Made by a program: the position numbers and the translations under genes
The notes under the pieces: model-generated
The model's database searches: none
What the model was told of the DNA's origin: nothing
The model's input: only the letters and a program-made list of their open reading frames with translations
Shown here: positions 1 to 8,563 of the stretch, in pieces
How positions within the stretch are numbered: the stretch's first letter is position 1
How the letters are laid out: the number at the start of each line of letters is the position of its first letter
Source: VXYL01 sp965199915
GTDB taxonomy: Bacteria > Pseudomonadota > Gammaproteobacteria > Pseudomonadales > Azotimanducaceae
Assembly (NCBI GenBank): GCA_965199915.1
Contig: OZ241348.1
Coordinates: 992,001 to 1,056,000, forward strand
Direction: 5' to 3'
DNA: 64,000 bases

Positions 1-1419
1 GCGCTCGCTCGACAACGCGAACACGAGCGCCGCCCCCAGCGCCAAGCCCAAGACGAGCTGCGTCCCCCAACGCGCAAGGCGGCGCGCCGCAAGCAAGAGC
101 AAAGTGAAAAAGGACAGCGCTACGCCGATGTAGGAAAGCGCTTCGAAGTCGTGCGGATAAACGATGGTCTCGTAGCGCATGGGCACAGCCCAAAAGAAGC
201 CGCTCAACACGAGCACCGCCAGCAGCATCCGCCGGCGTCGGCGGAGAAGGAGTCCCAGGAAACAAGCGGCGACAACCGCAACGCCCACCGGGGCAAGGCG
301 GGGCTGGATCCGTTGGCGCGGACGCAGGCCGTCGATCCACAGGGGCGGCAGACCCGGCAAAGCGTACGGCAGCGACATTGCGCCGATGCGGTGGAACTGC
401 CACCTGAAGAATGCCGCCGAAAGGAGTGGTTCGTCCGCGACCGGGCCAGGAACCAAGCCCGTGCGGCGCAGTGCGGAACGCACTGACGGCAGTTCGACGA
501 TCGACTTCTCGTCGTACGCCGAGCGTTCGGCAAGCACGTTGTAGCCAAGCAGAGCTCCGCCAAACACGACCGCGACCACCCCCAGCAGCATGTAGCGACC
601 AAACAGCGCCGCCACCACCGCGCGGACACGGCGCCGGAGCGGCGTCCTGCCTTCTTGGGCAAGCCCCGAATGACCGCTGTCGGCGGGTTGTTGCCGCCGC
701 CATGCTTCGCCGGCCGCGGCGGCGGCGCCGAGGACGATGAAGCACCACAGCAGGCCGTACACTTGCCACACAAGCAACAGCGCCGCGCACACCTTGAGGA
801 GCAGCTGGAGGAAACGCCGCTTCGGCGTGGTCTCGGCGTCCGCGAACCGGACCATGCCGTGGAAGACCAGCATCAAGGCGAACAGCACCGGGCTGCATTC
901 GCTTGAGATGGCGTCCGCGTAGCCAAGCGCGTGGCAGGACGAGAAGCCGAGCAGCGTCGCCGCGGTTGCGATCCAACGATCGCCGGCGACTCGCGCCAAC
1001 GCGAAATACGCCAACATGGCGGCGGCGGCGAACAAGCCCAACATGAGCATTCGCGCGGCGAAGATCTGCGCGGACATGTCGCCTTCGAATGGCCAAATGG
1101 CCAATTTGATCAGCACAAACACGCCGCTGGGTCTGCGGTTGTAGACTTTGTAGTTCAGGCGGCCATCTTCCCCTCGGTGCGCGGCAAAAAACCGGAATGG
1201 CTTGGCGAACAGGCTGTCCGCAAGCGCCAAATCGGTCACCGATATCCAGTCGTGAGTCCAAGGCCGGTAGAAGTGCGCGCGGTCGCCGCCGAACGCGAAC
1301 AGCGTGGACAGGGCGAGCAGCAACACGCAAGGTGGCAACCAAGCGCGTTGGCGACGGTTCGTGTGCGAACGCCCCCAGCGGGGCTCGCTGCGCGCTTCTA
1401 CCGGCCAGACGTCGGTCAA
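1..1419 (-). CDS. GT-C-like polytopic membrane protein, paralog 1 (3' end outside window)
   Basis: The minus-strand frame is open without a stop from about 1419 to the left edge, so the C-terminus lies outside the window. The translation closely follows the next gene: a first TM helix, then a GGDRAHFYRPW loop, a PFEGDMSAQIFAARM stretch, an AISSEC motif and further TM helices. The layout (short cytosolic start, TM1, long first periplasmic loop with Asp, many TM segments) resembles GT-C glycosyltransferases of the ArnT/PMT type; the enzymatic role is inferred. No ATG or GTG precedes TM1 in this frame. The TTG at 1417-1419 is the best start and lies about 20 bases after the stop of the upstream paralog, so the two are probably co-transcribed. 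Residues 1-473 are visible. Confidence 0.7.
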   Translation of the reverse strand, partial: MTDVWPVEARSEPRWGRSHTNRRQRAWLPPCVLLLALSTLFAFGGDRAHFYRPWTHDWISVTDLALADSLFAKPFRFFAAHRGEDGRLNYKVYNRRPSGVFVLIKLAIWPFEGDMSAQIFAARMLMLGLFAAAAMLAYFALARVAGDRWIATAATLLGFSSCHALGYADAISSECSPVLFALMLVFHGMVRFADAETTPKRRFLQLLLKVCAALLLVWQVYGLLWCFIVLGAAAAAGEAWRRQQPADSGHSGLAQEGRTPLRRRVRAVVAALFGRYMLLGVVAVVFGGALLGYNVLAERSAYDEKSIVELPSVRSALRRTGLVPGPVADEPLLSAAFFRWQFHRIGAMSLPYALPGLPPLWIDGLRPRQRIQPRLAPVGVAVVAACFLGLLLRRRRRMLLAVLVLSGFFWAVPMRYETIVYPHDFEALSYIGVALSFFTLLLLAARRLARWGTQLVLGLALGAALVFALSSER

Positions 1420-1439
1420 GAGACGCTCGGCGTCTTTGG

Positions 1440-3902
1440 CTACGGCTTCCCGGCGGGCGCCGCCGGAAACTCGACCATCCACAATGCGGACGCGGTTTCG
1501 TCGTACTGCCCGGTGCGCACGTCGGCGATGTCGTAGTCGGGCAGGCGCGCGCGCGCGACGCACCGCCCGTCGAGCCAAGCACCGGCATCCGCCCAACGGA
1601 AGTCCAGATTGTCGAAGCCGGCGCGGCGCCGCGTTCGCGGCAGGTCGCGCCGGTTGAGCGGCGTCACGTGCAGGAAGAAAGACGCTTCCGCCTGGTCACG
1701 CGCGCAAGGCTCGCGGATGTACGTCAGCGTCTTGCCGTCCAAGTACACGTCGAAGCCACCCTGCGCTGTCGGTTGACGAGCCCGCGCCCAGCGCACGGCC
1801 CCGCGCAACGCCGCCGCGCGCAGCCCGGTGTCGAACCGCGGCCACCAAGCCTCCTCGCCGCCGGCGCCCGCCCGTCCCAAGCGCAACGCGGCCACAGCGT
1901 AACGCGGCAGCGGTATGCGCGCCATGCACTTGCCGTCGAACAGCACGCCGCCGCGCGCGCGGAATTCGAAATCCAAGTTGTCGAAGCGCGCACGGCGGCG
2001 GGCGGGCGGCAGGTCCTGCACGTCCACCGGAACCACATGCACGAGAAATCGGCCCCCCATGTCGCCGGCGGCGCACGGGGTCTTCAGAAAGGCGAGTTCG
2101 CCACCGCCGGCGCCGCCTTGCAGCCAGTACACGTTCCACTCCGAGCGCACCACCGGCGCGCCGGCGGCGATGCGCTGATACTCCCGCCGGCGCGCCGCGG
2201 CGATCTCCTCCACGGCGCGCGGCGAGTCGTACAGAAACACATAGCGATGCGAGGGCGTGAGCAGAAACTCGCTCTCCACGCGCTCCAGACTCAACACGAA
2301 GCGCGCGCGACCGTGCGCCCGCTTGTCGTCTTGGCGCTGCAACACGCTGCCCGCCATGTAGTACCAGAACTTGCGCCTGACCAACACCAAATACAGGATG
2401 GCCTCCGGCGCGACCGCCACCAGCACGTCGCTGCCCCGCGTGCGTTCGCGGATCGCCTCGAACTCCGCGAACAACGCCTGTTGACGTTCTTGCGCGTCGG
2501 CGTCCCACCCCAAATCGGCCATGGCCTTGCTCGACAACGCGAACACGATCGCCGCGCCCAGCGCCGCGCCGACAACGAGGCGCGGGCCCCGCCGCGCAAG
2601 GCCGCGCGCGCCGAGCAGGAGCAACGTGAAGAAGAACAGCGGAACGCCAATGTAGCAGAGCGCTTCGAAGTCGTGGTCCAGCACCGCGGTCTCGAAGCGC
2701 ATCGGCACCGCCCAACAGAAGCCGCCCAACACGAGCGTGGCGAACAGCGCACGGCGACGTCGAACAAGGCAGACTAATCCCCAGAGGCACACCGCAACAA
2801 CCGCGACGCCCACGGAGGCGAGACGCGGCTGCGCCCAAGCCGGATCCGTGGGGTGGTTGATCCAGATCGCGGGCAGGGCCGGCACAGCGTACGGCAACGA
2901 CATCACGCCCACCCGATGGAACTGCCAGCGGTAGAAATCCGCCGTAAGCAACGGCGCGGGCGCCGCGCCGACAGGCGGGTGACCCAGCCCGGTGCGACGC
3001 AAGGCGGACCGCACCGACGGCAGTTCACTGATCGACCGCTCGCCACCGTAAGCCGAGTACTCCGCGGCGATGTTGTAACCCAACACCGCCCCTCCGAACA
3101 GCAGCGCCGCGCCTGCCAGCAGCGCGTAGCGGTTACTGGCAAGGCCGGTCGCCAACGCGCGCGCGCCGCGCCCGGCGACCGACTTCCCACGACCAGCCAA
3201 CGACATCGGCGCGCGCCGCCACGCCGCCCGCGTCGCCGCCGCAACGCCCAGCAGCAGGAACGACAGCAGCAGACCGTACACCTGCCAAGCAAGCAACAAC
3301 GCCGCGCACACCTTGAGGAGCAACTGGAGGAAACGCCGCTTTGGTGTGGTCTCGGCGTCCGCGAACCGGACCATGCCATGGAAGACCAGCATCCAGGCGA
3401 ACAGCACCGCGCTGCATTCGCTCGAAATGGCGTCCGCGTAGCCGAGCGCGTAGCACGAAGAGAAGGCGAGCAGCGTCGCCCCGCTTGCGACCCAACGATC
3501 GCCGATGATTCGCACCAACGCGAAATACGCCAGCAGCGCGGCTGCGGCGAACAAGCCCAGCATGAGCATTCGCGCGGCGAAGATCTGCGCCGACATGTCG
3601 CCCTCGAAAGGCCGAATGGCCAAGTTGATCAGCGCAAACACGCCGATGGGTCTGCGGTTGTAGAGGTTGTGGTACGTCGGGCCGCCATCTTCCGCCCGCC
3701 CCATGCGGAAGAACCGAAACGGCGTGGCGAACAGGCTGTCCGCAAGCGCCAAATCCTGCACCGATATCCAGTCGTGAACCCAAGGCCGGTAGAAGTGCCC
3801 GCGATCGCCGCCGAACGCGAGCAGCGTGGACAGGGCGAGCAGCAAGATGGCCAACGGCAACCAAACGCGGTGGTCGCCGGCGCCGCGAAGAACGTCGCTC
3901 AC
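1440..3902 (-). CDS. GT-C-like membrane protein, paralog 2, with two C-terminal repeat domains
   Basis: 820 residues from a GTG start three bases after the stop of the upstream paralog. The N-terminal two thirds is polytopic, with TM1 near residues 12-30, a periplasmic GGDRGHFYRPW loop and about ten more hydrophobic segments, as in GT39-like GT-C transferases that use polyprenyl-linked sugars. Donor and acceptor are unknown. The C-terminal third carries two copies of an unnamed domain (about 600-690 and 725-820). Each has a PC dipeptide, an F-L-H/V-HV-x-P strand, DLP, FDNLDF, a DG-x-C motif and LP-x-Y. The second copy ends in VRTGQYD. The paired cysteines suggest a periplasmic disulfide (inference). 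Membership in the family is clear; the enzyme activity is not shown. Confidence 0.75.
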   Translation of the reverse strand: MSDVLRGAGDHRVWLPLAILLLALSTLLAFGGDRGHFYRPWVHDWISVQDLALADSLFATPFRFFRMGRAEDGGPTYHNLYNRRPIGVFALINLAIRPFEGDMSAQIFAARMLMLGLFAAAALLAYFALVRIIGDRWVASGATLLAFSSCYALGYADAISSECSAVLFAWMLVFHGMVRFADAETTPKRRFLQLLLKVCAALLLAWQVYGLLLSFLLLGVAAATRAAWRRAPMSLAGRGKSVAGRGARALATGLASNRYALLAGAALLFGGAVLGYNIAAEYSAYGGERSISELPSVRSALRRTGLGHPPVGAAPAPLLTADFYRWQFHRVGVMSLPYAVPALPAIWINHPTDPAWAQPRLASVGVAVVAVCLWGLVCLVRRRRALFATLVLGGFCWAVPMRFETAVLDHDFEALCYIGVPLFFFTLLLLGARGLARRGPRLVVGAALGAAIVFALSSKAMADLGWDADAQERQQALFAEFEAIRERTRGSDVLVAVAPEAILYLVLVRRKFWYYMAGSVLQRQDDKRAHGRARFVLSLERVESEFLLTPSHRYVFLYDSPRAVEEIAAARRREYQRIAAGAPVVRSEWNVYWLQGGAGGGELAFLKTPCAAGDMGGRFLVHVVPVDVQDLPPARRRARFDNLDFEFRARGGVLFDGKCMARIPLPRYAVAALRLGRAGAGGEEAWWPRFDTGLRAAALRGAVRWARARQPTAQGGFDVYLDGKTLTYIREPCARDQAEASFFLHVTPLNRRDLPRTRRRAGFDNLDFRWADAGAWLDGRCVARARLPDYDIADVRTGQYDETASALWMVEFPAAPAGKP

Positions 3903-3905
3903 GGT

Positions 3906-6068
3906 TCAGCCGCCCGGGTCGACGGTTCGCTTTCCGCCGTTGGCGCGCACGGCACCCGACCGTCCGCGATGCGGCGAGAGACGGCCTTCCCAGACGCGAT
4001 CGAACCCGTAGCGCTTGACGAACTGTCCGGTGTGTATTCGTGCGATCGGAAAATCGGGCAGAAAGCGCAAGGCGAAACAGCGGCCGTCGCGGCGCCAATT
4101 GCGGTCCCGTTGGAAGTCCAAATTGGCGAATCCCACGCGGCGCTGGCGCTCTGGAAGGTCCTGCACGTCCTGTGGATGCACATGCAGGAAGAACTTCGTC
4201 CGCCGCCCCTCCACAGGACAGCGGTCTCCTTCGCCAACGTAGAGCAAGGCGTCGTCCACATGGTGGACGGCAAAGGCTGAATCTATCGCCGGGGCCTTCG
4301 CCGCGGCGTGACGCTCGTAGACGCCGCGCGCCGCGGTCAACGCGGCGCGATAGGCGTCCGGTTCGTAGAGAAAGACCAGACGGTTGTTCGGCGTGAGCGA
4401 GCGGCTCGCCGGCGAGTTCGGGAGCGTTGCGGATCGCCCAGTGGAACGCGGGATGTCGGTGGCCAAGACGAAGTCGGCGCGGTTCGTCGGTTCCGTGGCC
4501 ATGACGCTGCCGGTGAGGTGGACCGGCTTGCAGCACATGTTCCGGTCCAACACCGACCAAGGCACGTACACCACCTTGTCTTGGGTGTGGCGGCGGATCG
4601 CCTGCACGTCCGCCAAGAGGGCTTTTTCCCGCTCCCGCGTCTGGGCATCGTCGCCCACTCCGCCCATCAGCCAGACCGACGCAACGAAGAGGCCGAAGCC
4701 GGCCGCGACCCCGATCACCCGCAGCGGCCGATCGGCGCGCCGCATTGACGCCGCGGCGAACGCGCGCAGTTTCGCCAACCCCAACGCGCACACGGTGAGC
4801 GGCGCGCCGACATGGAACAACACCTCGAATTCGTGCTGTTGCACTTGGTGCCGCATCGGCAGCGCCCAGCCCATGCCGCAGAGCGCGAGCGCGCCCCAAG
4901 CGACCCGGTGGCGCGTGCCCGGCAAGCAAATGGCCAAACCCGCAGCCAGCAGGCAGGCGCCGCCGAGCCAGTGCCAACGCCCGTGCAGGTGGCCTTCCCA
5001 AGGGGCGACAAGCGCCCAAGGCAGCGTGGCTTGCCCGATCCGGCGCAGCTGGTCCTGCAGCACCGCGCCCCAGCCGATGGGGTCCACCGGCGTCGCGCCA
5101 ACCCGCCTCCACATGGACTGCAGCGACGGCAGCTCGGCAAACGGCGTCGAACCGCCGAAACCGTGGTATTCGCGCAGCAAGTTGAACGCGAGCATCGCGA
5201 GCCCAGCGACCAGCGCCGCAGCGGCCAACAGCGCGTACTGGCGGCACCGCGCCCAGTTCCGCTGATAGATGCCGTGTGGCAGCGCCAACAGAAGCAATGG
5301 CAGCAGCAGTCCGCACACGTGCCAGTCCAGCAAGAACGCGACGCACGTTTTGACGCACAACTGCCGATGGCGGTTGCCGCGCGCCGGCCCCTCGGGCGGC
5401 GCGGCGGCGCGATTTCCCGCGCCCGCGGCGCCGGCGAGCAGGTCCTCGTCGGCGGGCGGCTCTTGCAGGTACACGGCAACGCCGTGGAAGGCGAGCATCA
5501 CCGAGAACAGCCCCATAGCGGCTTCGGGCGTAACGATGTCGCTGTAGTAGAGGATCGGACGCGAGGAGAACGCCAACAATGTCGCCGCCAAAGCGGCGGT
5601 GCGCTGTCCGGTCAACCGGCGCAGCGACAGGTACGCCAACGCCACGGCGCCCGCGAAGAACGCCAGCACCAGAATGCGCGCGGCGTGGAGGCGCGCCGAC
5701 AAGTCGTCGCCGAAAGGCAAGCCCACCAGCTTGATCAGCACATAGCCGAAGAGCGGAAATCGGTTGTAGGGCTGGTAGGTCAGTTCGCCGTCGGCGTCGA
5801 AGTGCCGGCGGAGAAACTGCAGGAAGCCATGCTCCGGCGACAGATTCGTGGCGATGGCCACGTGGTTGCCGGAAAGAGCGTCGTGTTCGGTCGCCCGGTA
5901 GAACTGGCCCCGGTCGTAGCCGGAGAACACGAAAACCATCGCCAACGAGGCGGTCAGAAGGACGGTGGTTCGCCAGTCGACGCCGCCCAAGTTGCTCGGG
6001 TTTGGCGCAAGCCGGCGCGGATGGGTTGAGGGAACCAGCCAAGCAAGACCAACCATGCGCCGCGTCAT
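3906..6068 (-). CDS. GT-C-like membrane protein, paralog 3, one C-terminal repeat domain
   Basis: 720 residues. The ATG at 6068 overlaps the phhB stop as ATGA; a longer open frame upstream runs inside phhB and is unlikely to be used. After TM1 comes a SGYDRGQFYR loop and NRFPLFGYVLIKL, both shared with paralogs 4 and 5, then multiple TM helices to about residue 490. A soluble region follows, and one copy of the C-terminal domain near the end (RC, FFLHVHPQD, GFANLDF, DGRC, LPDFPIARIHTGQF). It therefore has the two conserved cysteines but only one repeat, unlike paralogs 2, 4 and 5. Overlaps on both sides imply translation in one operon with phhB and paralog 2. A cell-envelope glycan transferase role is inferred from topology only. 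Confidence 0.75.
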   Translation of the reverse strand: MTRRMVGLAWLVPSTHPRRLAPNPSNLGGVDWRTTVLLTASLAMVFVFSGYDRGQFYRATEHDALSGNHVAIATNLSPEHGFLQFLRRHFDADGELTYQPYNRFPLFGYVLIKLVGLPFGDDLSARLHAARILVLAFFAGAVALAYLSLRRLTGQRTAALAATLLAFSSRPILYYSDIVTPEAAMGLFSVMLAFHGVAVYLQEPPADEDLLAGAAGAGNRAAAPPEGPARGNRHRQLCVKTCVAFLLDWHVCGLLLPLLLLALPHGIYQRNWARCRQYALLAAAALVAGLAMLAFNLLREYHGFGGSTPFAELPSLQSMWRRVGATPVDPIGWGAVLQDQLRRIGQATLPWALVAPWEGHLHGRWHWLGGACLLAAGLAICLPGTRHRVAWGALALCGMGWALPMRHQVQQHEFEVLFHVGAPLTVCALGLAKLRAFAAASMRRADRPLRVIGVAAGFGLFVASVWLMGGVGDDAQTREREKALLADVQAIRRHTQDKVVYVPWSVLDRNMCCKPVHLTGSVMATEPTNRADFVLATDIPRSTGRSATLPNSPASRSLTPNNRLVFLYEPDAYRAALTAARGVYERHAAAKAPAIDSAFAVHHVDDALLYVGEGDRCPVEGRRTKFFLHVHPQDVQDLPERQRRVGFANLDFQRDRNWRRDGRCFALRFLPDFPIARIHTGQFVKRYGFDRVWEGRLSPHRGRSGAVRANGGKRTVDPGG

Positions 6069-6436
6069 CCGCGCGCCGGGCGCGGGCCGCCGGCGAGCAG
6101 CTGCGATGTCCGCGCCGCCAGGATGAAGTCGTTGCGGTGCAGGCCGCCAATGGCGTGCGTCCACCAAAAGACGCGCACCCGCCCCCACTCCACCGTCAGC
6201 AGCGGGTGGTGGTCCGCGGCTTCGGCCAACGCGCCCACCGCGTTGGCGAACGCCAAGGCGGCCGCGAAGTCCGCAAACGCGAAGGTGGCGGCAAGGCGGT
6301 CCGTGTCTTCAACGACCGGCGACCAGTCCGGCAGCGCCGCCAGCAACTCCTCGATTTCGGCCGCGGTCGCGCGCCGGCTGTCCGGGCGGCAGGCTGCGCA
6401 CCGTTCGCTGGCGAGCGCCCGCGCGGCGGCGTTCAT
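6065..6436 (-). CDS. phhB: Pterin-4a-carbinolamine dehydratase
   Basis: 123 residues. The family dehydrates 4a-hydroxytetrahydrobiopterin, recycling the cofactor of phenylalanine hydroxylase; some members serve other pterin roles. The PCD signature is present: ADHHPLLTVEWGRVRVFWWT has the catalytic histidines of the D-H-H-P motif, followed by GGLHRNDFILA. The start ATG at 6436 overlaps the symporter stop (ATGA), and its own stop overlaps the start of membrane paralog 3 (ATGA). No phenylalanine hydroxylase is present in the window, so why it is embedded in a membrane-protein operon is unclear. Slightly longer than the usual ~110 residues because of a Cys-containing N-terminus (ERCAACRPD), as in PhhB-type proteins. 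Confidence 0.9.
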   Translation of the reverse strand: MNAAARALASERCAACRPDSRRATAAEIEELLAALPDWSPVVEDTDRLAATFAFADFAAALAFANAVGALAEAADHHPLLTVEWGRVRVFWWTHAIGGLHRNDFILAARTSQLLAGGPRPARG

Positions 6437-8175
6437 CGGGGGGCGCGAATACGCCGCACCAAGGCGCGCACCGCCTCCGGCGGTTGCTCCGTCGCGGCGC
6501 TCACGGAGAGCGCGACAGCGAAGTTGACGATCATGCCCACGCCGCCAATGCCTTCGGGCGAGATGCCGAACAGCCAGTTTTCCGGCGCATTGACCAAGAG
6601 CGGCGCCACGAACACGCCCTTGAAACAGACGATGTAGCCGAGCGTGAAGAGGAGGCCGGAAACCATGCCGGCGATGGCGCCGGGTTTGTTCACGCGGGTG
6701 GAGAAGATGCCGAGCAGGATGACGGGAAAGAGCGAGGCGGCGGCGAGCCCGAAGGCGAGCGCCACCACTTCGGCCACGAAGCCGGGCGGGTTGTAGCCCA
6801 AAGCGCCGGCGAGCAGGATGGCGCCGGCGGCGCTGACGCGCCCGGCCAACAGCTCGCTCCGCTCCGACATGCGGCGCGCCCACACGCCCTTGAGCAAGTC
6901 GTGCGACACCGCCGCGGAGATGACCAGCAACAATCCGGCCGCCGTGGAAAGCGCCGCGGCGATGCCGCCGGCGGCCACCAGCGCGATCACCCAATCGGGC
7001 AGTCCGGCGATCTCCGGATTGGCGAGCACGATGATGTCCCGATCCACTTCAAGCTCGTTGCCGCGCCAGCCGAACGCCTCCGCCTTGGCCGCGAAGGCGG
7101 GATTGGCGTCGTTGTAGTACTGGATGCGTCCGTCCCCGTTCTTGTCCTCGAACGCGAGCAGGCCGGTCTCCTCCCAGGTCTTGAACCAGTTGGGCCGCTC
7201 GTCGTAGCGCAGGTTGGCCACCGCGTCCCCCACCGGCCCGTGCTGGATGGTGGTGGTGAGATTCCAGCGCGCCAAGGCGCCCACCGCCGGCGCGGTGGTG
7301 TACAGGATGGCGATGAAGAGCAGCGCCCATGCCGCCGAAGCGCGCGCGTCGCGCACCTTCGGCACCGTGAAGAACCGCACGATCACGTGCGGCAGCCCGG
7401 CGGTGCCGACCATCAACGCCAAGGTGATGAAGGCCATGTCCACGGTGCTCTTCGCGCCGTCCGTATACGCCGCGAAGCCGAGTTCCGTCACGATCCGGTC
7501 GAGTTGGGCGAGCAGGTTGCCCCCTCCCGCCGCCACCTCGCTGCCGAACGCGATCTGCGGCAGCGCGACGCCGGTGACCTGCAGCGAGATGAACACCGCC
7601 GGCACGGTGTAGGCGAAGATGAGCACGCAGTACTGCGCCACCTGCGTGTAGGTGATGCCCTTCATGCCGCCGAGCACCGCGTAGAAGAACACCACGCCCA
7701 TGCCGATCAGCAGGCCGACGCCGATCTCCACGTTCAGGAAGCGCGAGAAGACGATGCCGACGCCGCGCATCTGCCCGGCGACGTAGGTGAACGAAATCAC
7801 GATCAGGCACGCCACCGCCACCACCCGCGCCGTGCGCGAATAGTAGCGCTCGCCGATGAACTCCGGCACCGTGAACTTGCCGAAGCGCCGCAGGTACGGC
7901 GCCAGCAGCAGCGCCAGCAGCACATAGCCGCCGGTCCAGCCCATCAGATAGACGCTGGCGTCGTAGCCGAGGAAGGCGATGATGCCGGCCATGGAGATGA
8001 AGGACGCCGCGGACATCCAATCCGCCGCCGTCGCCATGCCGTTCGCCACCGGATGCACATGCTTGCCGGCCACGTAGAAATCCCCGGTGCTCGCGGCGCG
8101 GGTGGCGAAGGCGATGCCGACGTAGAGCACGAACGACAGCCCCACCACGAGGTAGGTGAGCGCGTCCAAGCTCAT
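6433..8175 (-). CDS. Sodium:solute symporter, large subunit (SSS family, partner of DUF4212)
   Basis: 580 residues, polytopic throughout, with about 13 hydrophobic helices. Landmarks are YVAGKHVHPVANGMATAADW near the N-terminus, SFISMAGIIAFLGYD, AQYCVLIFAY and VRFFTVPKVRDARAS, all typical of the SSS acetate/solute:cation symporters of the VC_2705-like branch that work with a small DUF4212 subunit. A hydrophilic insert around residues 330-390 (DKNGDGRIQYYND, a Ca2+-loop-like DxNxDG) lies between helices. The ATG at 8175 overlaps the stop of the DUF4212 gene (ATGA), so the two subunits are translationally coupled. The substrate is probably a small carboxylate, but nothing in the sequence fixes it. 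The 5' end of this gene is duplicated as a fragment at 11650-11743. Confidence 0.88.
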   Translation of the reverse strand: MSLDALTYLVVGLSFVLYVGIAFATRAASTGDFYVAGKHVHPVANGMATAADWMSAASFISMAGIIAFLGYDASVYLMGWTGGYVLLALLLAPYLRRFGKFTVPEFIGERYYSRTARVVAVACLIVISFTYVAGQMRGVGIVFSRFLNVEIGVGLLIGMGVVFFYAVLGGMKGITYTQVAQYCVLIFAYTVPAVFISLQVTGVALPQIAFGSEVAAGGGNLLAQLDRIVTELGFAAYTDGAKSTVDMAFITLALMVGTAGLPHVIVRFFTVPKVRDARASAAWALLFIAILYTTAPAVGALARWNLTTTIQHGPVGDAVANLRYDERPNWFKTWEETGLLAFEDKNGDGRIQYYNDANPAFAAKAEAFGWRGNELEVDRDIIVLANPEIAGLPDWVIALVAAGGIAAALSTAAGLLLVISAAVSHDLLKGVWARRMSERSELLAGRVSAAGAILLAGALGYNPPGFVAEVVALAFGLAAASLFPVILLGIFSTRVNKPGAIAGMVSGLLFTLGYIVCFKGVFVAPLLVNAPENWLFGISPEGIGGVGMIVNFAVALSVSAATEQPPEAVRALVRRIRAPR

Positions 8176-8477
8176 TCGTCGTGGCTGCCGCCGTTGGGCG
8201 GGGGCTCGGCGCCTGCGCGCGCGGGCCCTTCGTCCACGCCGTGCTTGCGGTCGATGACCGCCATCCGCGCCGCGTAGAAGAACACCAGCGCCAAGAAGAC
8301 GTACATGCTGCCCTGCTGAGCGAACCAGAAGCCGAGCTTGAAGCCGCCGACCGTGACGCGGTTCAGGACATCCACGAGCAACACGCCACAACCGAACGAC
8401 ACCGCATACCACACGCCGAGGCAGATCGCCACCAGGCGCAGGTTCTCCCGCCAGTACGAACGCTTTGGCTTTGGCAC
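8172..8477 (-). CDS. DUF4212 sodium/substrate symporter small subunit
   Basis: 101 residues with two TM helices (LVAICLGVWYAVSFGCGVLL and MYVFLALVFFYAARMAV) joined by a short loop containing GFKLGFWFAQQGS, the pattern of the DUF4212 small subunit of SSS-type symporters. I chose the GTG at 8477 because an AGGAG sits seven bases upstream; an ATG at 8504 is in frame but lacks a Shine-Dalgarno. The stop overlaps the symporter ATG. A near-identical second copy lies at 11740-12045. Confidence 0.85.
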   Translation of the reverse strand: MPKPKRSYWRENLRLVAICLGVWYAVSFGCGVLLVDVLNRVTVGGFKLGFWFAQQGSMYVFLALVFFYAARMAVIDRKHGVDEGPARAGAEPPPNGGSHDE

Positions 8478-8563
8478 TTGGTCACTCCTGGCCGCGTTGT
8501 GCATTCTACTCCGCCTACTCCCGCCTACTCCCGCGGACGCCGCCGCCGGGCACCGACGCGCCC

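Noticed and set aside
3133..6150. A 1000-codon minus-strand frame overlapping two membrane protein genes
   Set aside because: Arg/Ala-rich composition without domains, created by the high GC at third positions of the true genes; it ignores the clear TM pattern and start/stop overlaps of the real frames.
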